From: CAZDDB01 sp963843285
GTDB taxonomy: Bacteria; Acidobacteriota; HRBIN11; JAKEFK01
Direction of reading: 5' to 3'
Assembly (NCBI GenBank): GCA_963843285.1
Contig: CAWJJO010000010.1
Location: forward strand, 71,781-135,780
Length of the DNA stretch: 64,000 bases
Of this stretch, positions 53,283 to 61,092 are shown piece after piece (within the stretch, counting starts at the first letter, position 1; the number at the start of each line of letters is the position of its first letter). The position numbers and the translations under genes were made by a program. The notes beneath the pieces were generated by a model. That model saw only the letters and a list, made by a program, of their open reading frames with translations. It did no database searches and was not told the DNA's origin.

Positions 53283-53340
53283 CACGGATTTCTCCTCCTT
53301 ATGAAGGAGAGGAGTAATGGGAAGTTGGAAGACAACCCCC
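53283..53340. repeat. CCTCC-TTAT-GGAGG type dispersed repeat
   Basis: CTCCTCCTTATGAAGGAGAGGAG followed by GGGAAGTTGGAAGAC, matching the repeats at 24266-24415 and 33764-33826. Confidence 0.6.
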
Positions 53341-53345
53341 ACTTT

Positions 53346-53393
53346 CGGTCAGTGAGGCCGGCAGTATTACCTTTGCGTCGGCCGCGGCAGATT
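53346..53393 (-). pseudogene. Remnant of a substrate-binding protein gene (C-terminal piece)
   Basis: Forty of 48 bases match 56323-56370, which encodes the C-terminus of the lipoprotein at 56186-57301. In the right minus frame it reads SAAADAKVILPASLT against SAAAEANLILPASLT. It directly abuts the stop of the TPR gene. Confidence 0.5.
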
Positions 53394-53399
53394 GATGGA

Positions 53400-54584
53400 T
53401 CAATCCCTGGAAGGTGCGAAAGGTTGCTTCAAGTATTTATTGGCTCGATCGTGCGAATCCAGGGCCTCTGTCCTTCTTAACACAGTCTTGTACTTCAAGA
53501 GTGCCTCTTCGCGCCTGCCCAGAGCATCCAGACACTGTCCCGCGCCGAGATAAGCCATGGTGACAAGGCTTGCCGGCGCTTCCGGAGAATCTGCAGCCTC
53601 CATGAATTGATCATACGCCTTTTGCCAGGAGTCAGAATCGAGAAGGGTCTCACCATATTTGTAGTGAACCAGATCCGGCGTATAGGACATCGCGGCAGGA
53701 TCATGAAGAATCGCCTCAAATTCTTGAGAACTTTCAGCAAACTTTTTCAGTTGGGCCTGCGTGGTCGCTGTCTCCAAGCGCAACAGAGAATTGAGTGGAT
53801 ATTTTGTGCTCAGTTCTTTTAGCAATTTCAGTGACTCTTCTAATCGTTTCTCCCGGTTGTAAAGTAAAACCAGCGTTATGGCCGCCTCATCCTTCGCGTA
53901 AGAACCGTCCCGGGCCACGGTCTCTAACAAACGAAGTCCTTGCTTCTTCGAGCCGTGAATCCCACCGAAGAATACCAGGATCTTCACACCCCAGGGCAAA
54001 CTCCCGATCACGTAGTTAAAAATTCCAATCGAGAGCTCCGCATCAACGAAAGAAGGATCCATTTTGACCACCTTGCTATGAAGGTCGACTCCTTTCGAAA
54101 CATTTCGCAGCGCTGCGAAGAAGCTGCGCTTGACCGTCGCTTCGTAGCCACCAGTGATGTTTTTCGCGGCTCCCAGATAATACAAAGCCTCGAGGTCTTT
54201 TTTGTTGACGCGAAGCCGGTCTTCCGCCAGGGAAATCGCTTTTGTGACAGTTTGGCGAAATTCCCGATCCACTTTGGGATCCACTTCCTCTTTTTGTTCA
54301 CGGAAGAAGGCGTCGTTGCGATTATATAGACCTGATTGGATTCGCCGGATGGACCCGAGGTATCCTTGCCAGATTGTGTTCGCCAAATACACATATCCTG
54401 CCGGATGCTTCGGATCGACCTTGGTCATCTGTCGGCAGGCGATTTCTGCGTCTGCGTAGCGCATATTGAACAGGTTCTCGGCGCAATCGGAGCGTAACTG
54501 ATCGAGCTCGGCGGGCAAAATCGCTGCCTGAGCGACGCTGATAAATAGGAGCAGAAACAAGGGCACGAATTGGAGGCGTACCAT
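53400..54584 (-). CDS. Exported TPR-repeat protein
   Basis: 394 residues. Signal peptide (FVPLFLLLFISVAQA), then solenoid repeats (YADAEIACRQMTKVDPKHPAGYVYL region, AISLAEDRLRVNKKDLEALYYLGAA, YLGAGQCLDALGRREEALLKYKTVL). AGGAGG precedes ATG 54584. It is probably periplasmic. No partner is obvious. Confidence 0.75.
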   Translation of the reverse strand: MVRLQFVPLFLLLFISVAQAAILPAELDQLRSDCAENLFNMRYADAEIACRQMTKVDPKHPAGYVYLANTIWQGYLGSIRRIQSGLYNRNDAFFREQKEEVDPKVDREFRQTVTKAISLAEDRLRVNKKDLEALYYLGAAKNITGGYEATVKRSFFAALRNVSKGVDLHSKVVKMDPSFVDAELSIGIFNYVIGSLPWGVKILVFFGGIHGSKKQGLRLLETVARDGSYAKDEAAITLVLLYNREKRLEESLKLLKELSTKYPLNSLLRLETATTQAQLKKFAESSQEFEAILHDPAAMSYTPDLVHYKYGETLLDSDSWQKAYDQFMEAADSPEAPASLVTMAYLGAGQCLDALGRREEALLKYKTVLRRTEALDSHDRANKYLKQPFAPSRD

Positions 54585-54601
54585 AGATGAACCTCCTGAC
54601 T

Positions 54602-55255
54602 TCAGTCTGCAAAAATCCTTCTTTTCCTTGCCCGACGTATTGCAGAAACCTGCAATACGATAGCTGCAATGGCGGATATGCAAACTGCGAGCCAAAAGAT
54701 CTCACTGTAGGCGAACGCCCAGAAGAGGGTCCAGTAATGATAGGAAACCGGGGAGTCGGGACTAATCGGATTGGGAAACGGAACCGAATAGAAGTAGTTG
54801 GACGTTTGAAGCAGAGTGACTACACCTTGCACGGGCACGCGATTCGGCAAGAGCAGCATTACCATTAGAGCAGTGCAGGCAAACAAAAACAGCGTGAGGG
54901 TTGCATATCCGCGAACAGCGGCTCCGTGCTGGAAGTCCGGCACTCCGGGAAGTAGCCAGGAAGCAGTCGTACGGCTCCATCCTTTTTGAGGTTGCCGTTC
55001 TGGCGGCGTCCGGCCGGATTCTGCAGGGATCCACAAGAACGCTAAAAACAAAAGAAGGCAAGCCAAAACAATGATTTGGAAAAGACAGGAAAAAAGATCG
55101 TCGCGACCCGGGCTTTCCGGTTCCTCCCCCGCAAGAAAGATATTTAGACTGCTGCCCGGTTGCCGGAGTAGTTTGAAGGATTGTATCCACGTTAAGCCAA
55201 TGTAGGCACGATAAAGATCTTTTACTGTGAGTGACCTGGGAGGAATCTTGGCGTT
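54602..55255 (-). pseudogene. Four-helix membrane protein, 5' end lost
   Basis: The frame is open to 55255 and reads PPRSLTVKDLYRAYIGLTWIQ, IFLAGEEPESPGRDD, then helices IIVLACLLLFLAFLWIP, ATLTLFLFACTALMVMLLL and IFWLAVCISAIAAIVLQ. No ATG/GTG start exists; the only start is an internal TTG at 55066. The upstream end abuts the duplicated DinB region, so the rearrangement probably removed the start. Function not recognised. Confidence 0.5.
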
Positions 55256-55276
55256 TTACACCCGCACATTGAAGAT

Positions 55277-55810
55277 ATGAATCTAGTTGATAGTTTGCTT
55301 GACCTTTTCCGGCATATGGAATGGGCGGACGCGACGATGTGGAACGTCGTTCTGGGCTCGGAGGTTGCCGCCTCCGATTCGACGGTGAGGAAGCGAATGC
55401 ACCACACGCACATGGTGCAACGGGCATTTCTAAACATATGGCGAGGCGCGCCGCATACCTCAAATGCTGGAAGTGATCTTACAATTCGCGAAATCTTGCC
55501 CTGGGGCAGGGGATACTATGCGGTTGCAAAAGGCTATTTTGACAACCTGGACCCTGCTCTGTTGGATTCGCCGGTCTATCTTCCATGGGCCGAATCTTTC
55601 GCACGGCGTGCCGGACGTGAGCCAGCCATTCCAACTCTGGGTGAAACCATCCTGCAGGTCTTTGCTCATTCCACGTATCATCGGGCGCAGGTCAGCGCTC
55701 GAATCCGTGAGCTTGGTATGGAAAGTCCTCTTACTGATTTTATTGTCTGGATATGGGCGTCAAAGCCGGCTCCCCTGTGGCCATCGAATCTAGTTGATAG
55801 TTTGCTATGA
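55277..55810 (+). CDS. DinB-family protein, copy 1
   Basis: 177 residues. DinB/YfiT-like four-helix fold: DLFRHMEWADATMWNVVL (helix 1 with the first metal histidine), HTHMVQRAFLNIWRG and VFAHSTYHRAQVSARIRELG (second and third His). These are putative metal-dependent enzymes. The last residues (PSNLVDSLL) come from the start of the adjacent copy, so the natural stop is replaced. Confidence 0.7.
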   Translation: MNLVDSLLDLFRHMEWADATMWNVVLGSEVAASDSTVRKRMHHTHMVQRAFLNIWRGAPHTSNAGSDLTIREILPWGRGYYAVAKGYFDNLDPALLDSPVYLPWAESFARRAGREPAIPTLGETILQVFAHSTYHRAQVSARIRELGMESPLTDFIVWIWASKPAPLWPSNLVDSLL

Positions 55811-56411
55811 CCTTTTCCGGCATATGGAATGGGCGGACGCGACGATGTGGAACGCCGTTCTGGGCTCGGAGGTTGCCGCCTCCGATTCGACGGTGAGGAA
55901 GCGAATGCACCACACGCACATGGTGCAACGGGCATTTCTAAACATATGGCGAGGCGCGCCGCATACCTCAAATGCTGGAAGTGATCTTACAATTCGCGAA
56001 ATCTTGCCCTGGGGCCGGGGATACTATGCGGTTGCAAAAGGCTATTTTGACAACCTGGACCCTGCTCTGTTGGATTCGCCGGTCTATCTTCCATGGGCCG
56101 AATCTTTCGCACGGCGTGCCGGACGTGAGCCGGCCATTCCAACTCTGGGTGAAACGATCCTGCAGGTCTTTGCTCATTCCACGTATCATCGGGCGCAGGT
56201 CAGCGCTCGAATCCGTGAGCTTGGTATGGAAAGTCCTCTTACTGATTTTATTGTCTGGATATGGGCAGCCTTCACAAGCCGGCTCTGCTGGAAACCAAAT
56301 CGAAACTTCGCAGGGATGAGTCCGGTCAGTGAAGCCGGCAGGATTAAGTTCGCCTCAGCTGCGGCAGATTTGTTGATCATGAAATGTTTTGTGAGTGAGA
56401 TGTCGTTTTGA
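55794..56411 (+). CDS. DinB-family protein, copy 2 (tandem duplicate)
   Basis: Nearly identical to copy 1 from DLFRHMEW to FIVWIW. A one-base insertion (GCTATGACC against GCTTGACC) breaks the original start region, so the frame can only begin at the TTG at 55794. Its C-terminus reads antisense into the lipoprotein gene. Only four base substitutions separate the copies, three of them silent. Expression is uncertain. Confidence 0.55.
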   Translation: MIVCYDLFRHMEWADATMWNAVLGSEVAASDSTVRKRMHHTHMVQRAFLNIWRGAPHTSNAGSDLTIREILPWGRGYYAVAKGYFDNLDPALLDSPVYLPWAESFARRAGREPAIPTLGETILQVFAHSTYHRAQVSARIRELGMESPLTDFIVWIWAAFTSRLCWKPNRNFAGMSPVSEAGRIKFASAAADLLIMKCFVSEMSF

Positions 56412-57301
56412 AATGGAATATTGGAAGGATCCTCGCCTTTCAATACCCGGCTTACCATTTCCCCGAATTTCAATCCGATTTCCTGGCGATCCGTGGAACA
56501 AACAATGCTCGCGCCGATCTTATCCATATTATGGACAACCGAAAATAGTGGTCTTTTATCCTGGCGCGAATATTTGTACAACGCCGGGAATGTTATATCC
56601 TGCGCAGGATCCAGCAGATGGATATAAGCGTCCGGTTTCTGATCGGACAACGCCGCGGCAGCATCCATGATTTCGTTTTGAGTATTGTAACCACGCTCAA
56701 ATATCTGGATCCCTTTTCCTTTTGCAATCCGGGTCAGTTCGTTTTTGCGGTCGACCGAGTCATCGTTTCCGATCATGTACAAGGTCCCCAGATTGCTTAT
56801 TTTTGGCGAGCATTCGATGATTTTTTGCAGCAGATCTTCAATCGGAGGAACGACATATAATCCTGTTAAGTTGGGCAAATGTTGGGTGTCCGATCCTCCG
56901 GCGCCAAGAATGAATGGATTTTGCAGTAATGTGAAAAGTTTTTTTGCGTTCGGGGCTTTGTTCAATGCCGTGTACAGGATTGGCGCTTGAAAAAGGACCA
57001 ATAAATCGGAATCGTCATTCAGCGCAGCGTCTATGATCGCAGTCACATTTGTCATTTCGCCTTGAGCGGAACGGATTCTGATTTTGAAATCTCGATTCTC
57101 TTTCAACCCGTTATTGGAGAGCGAGAGTCTCAACATATCTTCAAAAGTTGAAGTGTAAGAATTGTTGATGTATTTGAGGACATCGATTTTCCACCTTTTG
57201 CCGGTAACAGGTTCGCCGTCCCATTTTTCGCCTCCGCCGCAGCCCCCGGCGGTCAATGATCCGATGGCGATCAGAATCAGTACGAAATATGTTTTGATCA
57301 T
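56186..57301 (-). CDS. ABC-type substrate-binding lipoprotein (TrpX-like)
   Basis: 371 residues with a lipobox-like SLTAGGC at the end of the signal peptide. The body follows the ABC_sub_bind family (VLKYINNSYTSTFEDMLRL, DLLVLFQAPILYTALN, GLYVVPPIEDLLQKIIE, LFSVVHNMDKIGASI, INKSAAAEANLILPASL). The last ~35 residues are antisense of DinB copy 2, so the true end is near 56268-56300. No permease or ATPase gene is adjacent. Confidence 0.75.
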   Translation of the reverse strand: MIKTYFVLILIAIGSLTAGGCGGGEKWDGEPVTGKRWKIDVLKYINNSYTSTFEDMLRLSLSNNGLKENRDFKIRIRSAQGEMTNVTAIIDAALNDDSDLLVLFQAPILYTALNKAPNAKKLFTLLQNPFILGAGGSDTQHLPNLTGLYVVPPIEDLLQKIIECSPKISNLGTLYMIGNDDSVDRKNELTRIAKGKGIQIFERGYNTQNEIMDAAAALSDQKPDAYIHLLDPAQDITFPALYKYSRQDKRPLFSVVHNMDKIGASIVCSTDRQEIGLKFGEMVSRVLKGEDPSNIPFQNDISLTKHFMINKSAAAEANLILPASLTGLIPAKFRFGFQQSRLVKAAHIQTIKSVRGLSIPSSRIRALTCAR

Positions 57302-57409
57302 GTAAACTCCTGAAGAATTGAGGACGGGGAATATTATACAGTTTTATATTTGAGTTTGGTTCAATAACGCCGTAAAATCGCGGACGGCCTTCCTGGCGCA
57401 TTTATGACT

Positions 57410-57441
57410 TGAATGCTCAAGACTGTCTGACTATAATAGTC
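57410..57441 (+). promoter_or_regulatory. Promoter and operator of the antitoxin-toxin pair
   Basis: TTGAAT (57410-57415), 16-base spacer, TATAAT (57432-57437). The perfect palindrome GACTAT-A-ATAGTC (57429-57441) lies over the -10, fitting autorepression by the Phd-type antitoxin. Confidence 0.6.
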
Positions 57442-57458
57442 ATATCAGAGAGGACAAG

Positions 57459-57752
57459 ATGAAGAGCGCGGCTGTCGCAGAATTAAAGGCAAATTTGAGC
57501 AAATACCTTGGTCAGGTCAAAAGTGGCGAACAGGTTCTGGTCACCGAGCGGGGAGTACCGGTGGCAAAGCTGGTACCGGTCGACTCGCGCAAAGCGGACC
57601 TATCAGGTTATCTGCAAGATCTGGAAAAGGCCGGGTTAGCAATCATCGGGACCGGTAGAATTCCCAGGAGTTTCTGGGAATGGCGGCGTCCGGTAGACAG
57701 GAAAGGTCGCGCTGTAAAGTCACTGATCGAGGAACGTTCCAAAGAACGATGA
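57459..57752 (+). CDS. Phd/YefM-type antitoxin
   Basis: 97 residues with AVAELKANLSKYLGQVKSGEQVLVTERGVPVAKLVP, the Phd/YefM DNA-binding N-terminus, and a C-terminal toxin-binding tail. It neutralises the PIN toxin and represses the operon. AGAGGA precedes the ATG; the stop overlaps the toxin start (ATGA). Confidence 0.88.
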   Translation: MKSAAVAELKANLSKYLGQVKSGEQVLVTERGVPVAKLVPVDSRKADLSGYLQDLEKAGLAIIGTGRIPRSFWEWRRPVDRKGRAVKSLIEERSKER

Positions 57753-58171
57753 TTTTCTTTGACTCTTCCGCTTTGCTGCCCTTGTTTATTAAGGAAAAAC
57801 GCTCGCGCGAAATAGAGAGGATCGTTCGGCAGGATCCTTCTGTAGTGATTTGGTGGGGGAGCACGATCGAATGTTTTTCGGCCTTCGCTCGATTGCGCAG
57901 GGAACGAATCATCGATTCCGATCTGGAACAGGAAATCCGTGGGCGATTGTTGGATGTCAAACGACATTGGACTGAGATTCAACCAGGAGATGAGCTCAGG
58001 ACGGTTGCGTACCGGCTTCTTCTAATACATCCCCTTTCAGCAGCGGACTCTTTGCAGCTTGCTGCGGCCTTGCTCTGGGCGGACAAACTTCCGTCCGGTC
58101 ATCCATTTGTTTCTCTCGATACAAAACTTGCCGAAGCCGCGCGCAAAGAAGGCTTTGTTGCCGCGCCTTGA
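57749..58171 (+). CDS. PIN-domain ribonuclease toxin (VapC-like)
   Basis: 140 residues. Acidic PIN residues are Asp5 (MIFFDSSALL), the glutamate in STIECFSAFARL, Asp in SAADSLQLAAALLW and Asp in FVSLDTKLAEAA. VapC toxins cut tRNA or rRNA. ATG overlaps the antitoxin stop. Confidence 0.87.
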   Translation: MIFFDSSALLPLFIKEKRSREIERIVRQDPSVVIWWGSTIECFSAFARLRRERIIDSDLEQEIRGRLLDVKRHWTEIQPGDELRTVAYRLLLIHPLSAADSLQLAAALLWADKLPSGHPFVSLDTKLAEAARKEGFVAAP

Positions 58172-58213
58172 AGAGTGAAATGGTGTGTGGAATAGATCAA
58201 CGAAACTGAATTT

Positions 58214-58510
58214 GTGAAATACTACGTTTATATATTGCAATGTTCCGATAAAACACTCTATATCGGTTCGACGAATCATCTCAAGAAGCGTTTGACTGCT
58301 CACAATACGTCAAAATATGGAGCTCATTACACAAAGATCCGCCGGCCGGTCATCCTGGTATATTCCGAAAATTGTAAAACACGAAGTAACGCACTCAAAC
58401 GCGAACATGCGCTGAAAAAACTTACCCGAAAAGAGAAACTCGACCTGATCCGGCCTTTTCCGGGATTACGTACCTCTTCCAAAGTTGCCGTGAAGCGTGG
58501 ACAAGAATAG
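58214..58510 (+). CDS. GIY-YIG endonuclease-like protein
   Basis: 98 residues, GTG start: YYVYILQCSDKTLYIGST matches the GIY-YIG motif, then LKKRLTAHNTSKYGAHYTK and ALKREHALKKLTRKEKLDLI as in the small UPF0213-type single-domain members. Likely DNA-related; function unproved. Confidence 0.82.
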   Translation: MKYYVYILQCSDKTLYIGSTNHLKKRLTAHNTSKYGAHYTKIRRPVILVYSENCKTRSNALKREHALKKLTRKEKLDLIRPFPGLRTSSKVAVKRGQE

Positions 58511-58546
58511 AATGACCTTGAAAGATTCTTTGAGAATGGAGGAACT

Positions 58547-59317
58547 ATGAACAGCCGCGTACTGCTTCTTCTGCTTGTCGTTTCTGTAGCCGTGGGAACA
58601 TCGGCTAAGTCACTGTGGGCGGAAGAGAAAGGAATGGAAGCAAAACCAACTTACTGGAAAATCGCAGGCCAGTTGGAAGAGGCCTGCAAGTGTAACGCCG
58701 CCTGTCCTTGCTGGTTCGGCTCCAAGCCGACCCACATGAATTGCGGTGGACAGCTTGTGTATTTCATCACCAAAGGCAAGTACGGAGATACATCGCTCGA
58801 TGGTCTTTCCTTTGCGCGGAGGGGGCAAAGTCCGGACGGTCAGGCCATGATGGAAACCATGGGAAACTGGGTGTTCGACTATCTATATATTGATGAAAAG
58901 GCGAATCCGGAGCAGAGGAAGGCGCTGGAAGAGATCAACTGGATGATCCAGCCGAAGTCATCCCCGAAAGTGGAAATCCGGTACGTCCCCATTAGCAGGA
59001 GCATTGATGGGAATATGCACAGCGTTACCATCGGACAGTACGGAACATTTTCCGCCCACCTGATGGAAGCAGCACTTGGAGGCGCGCCGAAAATCAGCAA
59101 TGCGCCGGGAGCCGATCCGATCCGCGCGCAATTCGAACAGGGATTAACCACCATGTTCCGTTACACGGATGCGGAGCAGAACTGGGATTCCAAGAACTCC
59201 AACTACATGTTCACCAATTTTGATGTAGACAGCGAACAATATGCGAAATTTGGGGCGATGATGATGCAAAAAATGGAGGAAATGAAAAAGCAGAAAGAAG
59301 CAGAACATCACCACTAG
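58547..59317 (+). CDS. Exported DUF1326-like protein
   Basis: 256 residues with a signal peptide (LLLLLVVSVAVGTSA) and the DUF1326 signature CKCNAACPCWFG, followed by GKYGDTSLDGLSFA. The cysteine cluster suggests metal or redox function. The tail is Met/Lys/His-rich (MMMQKMEEMKKQKEAEHHH). GGAGG site before the ATG. Confidence 0.78.
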   Translation: MNSRVLLLLLVVSVAVGTSAKSLWAEEKGMEAKPTYWKIAGQLEEACKCNAACPCWFGSKPTHMNCGGQLVYFITKGKYGDTSLDGLSFARRGQSPDGQAMMETMGNWVFDYLYIDEKANPEQRKALEEINWMIQPKSSPKVEIRYVPISRSIDGNMHSVTIGQYGTFSAHLMEAALGGAPKISNAPGADPIRAQFEQGLTTMFRYTDAEQNWDSKNSNYMFTNFDVDSEQYAKFGAMMMQKMEEMKKQKEAEHHH

Positions 59318-59332
59318 GGCGGGGTAGCGCTG

Positions 59333-60997
59333 TCACTTCAGTTTGTTGATGATCCTGACTAATTCGTCTCTCGCTACCATAGCATTCTTGGGTCTTGCTT
59401 CCGGGTCAGGGTTCATAAACCAGGCTAGTAGTGTTGCTGTCAGGGCTGTGACGGTGGGAGAGACGTTGCGAACATCCGGAGGCGATTGTAACTTTTTGTA
59501 GATGAGTTGCGCCGACATACCGATTCGTCCGAAAGCAGATTGACCAGTCAACAAATAGAACAGCACCTCACCCAGACCATAAACGTCTACAGACGGATAA
59601 ATCCTGCCATGATCGTCTCCCAGAGTTTCCGGCGCCGCATATTGGGGAACTAACACTCTCTGCAGCTTACCGCTTTCATCTCGGACAGATGCTCCAACAG
59701 GAATACAGAACATCGGCCAACTGAGTTGAACGGATCTGGCGTCTTGGGAGATGACTGCGGAACCCGGATCAACAATCTGATAAACCAGCCCTTTGTCATG
59801 TAGAAAGGTGAGTGCGTCAGCGAGCGTACAGACAAAAGTCAACGCTTCAATTTCCTGAAGAGGTCCGGCCGACTGAACCATGCTTTCGAGTCGTTGGCCC
59901 TGAGGAGCGGTGACCACGTATGCAAACCCATCCTTAGTGCCCCAATCGAGAACATTGACAATTCCAGGATGCTCTAACCGGGACGCACGCTCCGCAGATG
60001 CAAGGACGAGGTCGTTGCTGTCGGAAAGTGGAGCGTTCGGTTGAAGGTGAGATAGTCTGGCAGGCAGGCCAGTGTGAGTATGTGAAACCACATAGCTGCG
60101 CCAGTTCGGAGTAACGCGAACCTCGTCTCCCAAGATCCATGGGCCACAAACTACCGTTGTCTTCAGGGCTTCGTGTTTATCCGCGGGAGGAGAGAACTCC
60201 TTTATTCCTCCTATTGCGGCCAGACTTTCGGCAGCACTTGCCGGTCGCTCATCCGCTTTGGGAGAAATCATCCTTTGAAGTAGGCCCGTGAGAGCGGATG
60301 GTAGATCGGGACGTTCGACAGGAATAACCGGGCGGGTTCCCGCATGAATCCAATTTAGAATTCTGGGGATCGCACTTCCCGGGAAGGGATCCTTAGTGAG
60401 TATCATGCACGTCAATGAGAGGCCCAGGGCGTACAGATCGGATTTGGGACTGAATTGAGGGTGATCTTCGAATAATTCAGGCGCCATGAAGGGGATTGTA
60501 CCGGCGAACCCAAAATTCTGATCTGTTTTCGTAGCAAGTTCGATCGCAATTCCTAAATCTGCTAACTTTGTGCGGCCATCCCGGAGCCGAACAAGACAAT
60601 TGTCAGGTTTGATATCTCTGTGAAGAATACGAGCGTCATGTAGACACTGAAGACCGGAAAGAAGCTGGCGGGTCAAATCCAGAGATCGATTCAAGGGAGC
60701 GTTTCGTAACTTTGAACAGGATTCGTCCATGAGCTCGAGAACTAAGTACGCATCAGATCCTGACCTTCCCGCGTCATGAATTCTGAGTAGATTGGGATGA
60801 TCCAACCGGGCCATAAGCCGTGCTTCAAATAGCGACCGATCAATGGCACCGGCGTCTCCTTCCTGGCTATGAATTATTTTTACAGCGACATCTACGTCCA
60901 GTGTCTGATGCCGTCCTTTGTAAACGACTCCGAATCCACCCTTGCCCAAAGGCTCGTGTACTTCCACGTTAGGGATTTTCAAATCAGGATTTTCCAA
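59333..60997 (-). CDS. Kinase-pseudokinase tandem Ser/Thr protein
   Basis: 554 residues, no membrane helix. Domain 1 (about 10-265) is an active-looking Hanks kinase: LGKGGFGVVYKG, VAVKIIHS, ILHRDIKPDNCLV, LADLGIA (DLG for DFG) and FMAPELF. Domain 2 (about 290-550) has kinase spacing (LASAERASRLEHPGIVNVLDWG, FLHDKGLVYQIVDPGSAVI, YAAPETLG, DVYGLGEVLFYLLTG) but YQI replaces HRD and SWP replaces DFG. TTG start at 60997 is uncertain. Confidence 0.82.
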   Translation of the reverse strand: MENPDLKIPNVEVHEPLGKGGFGVVYKGRHQTLDVDVAVKIIHSQEGDAGAIDRSLFEARLMARLDHPNLLRIHDAGRSGSDAYLVLELMDESCSKLRNAPLNRSLDLTRQLLSGLQCLHDARILHRDIKPDNCLVRLRDGRTKLADLGIAIELATKTDQNFGFAGTIPFMAPELFEDHPQFSPKSDLYALGLSLTCMILTKDPFPGSAIPRILNWIHAGTRPVIPVERPDLPSALTGLLQRMISPKADERPASAAESLAAIGGIKEFSPPADKHEALKTTVVCGPWILGDEVRVTPNWRSYVVSHTHTGLPARLSHLQPNAPLSDSNDLVLASAERASRLEHPGIVNVLDWGTKDGFAYVVTAPQGQRLESMVQSAGPLQEIEALTFVCTLADALTFLHDKGLVYQIVDPGSAVISQDARSVQLSWPMFCIPVGASVRDESGKLQRVLVPQYAAPETLGDDHGRIYPSVDVYGLGEVLFYLLTGQSAFGRIGMSAQLIYKKLQSPPDVRNVSPTVTALTATLLAWFMNPDPEARPKNAMVARDELVRIINKLK

Positions 60998-61092
60998 GTT
61001 GCACTCGCCATCTTTGAGTAGAAATATTCTACATCAGATGAGTGAGGTGTTTGCGGAAACGTGCGAGAAATTGAACCCGGATGAATGGCGAT

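Noticed and set aside
55678..55971. Antisense frames repeated in both DinB copies
   Set aside because: Identical because the DNA is duplicated; they contain no independent coding signal.
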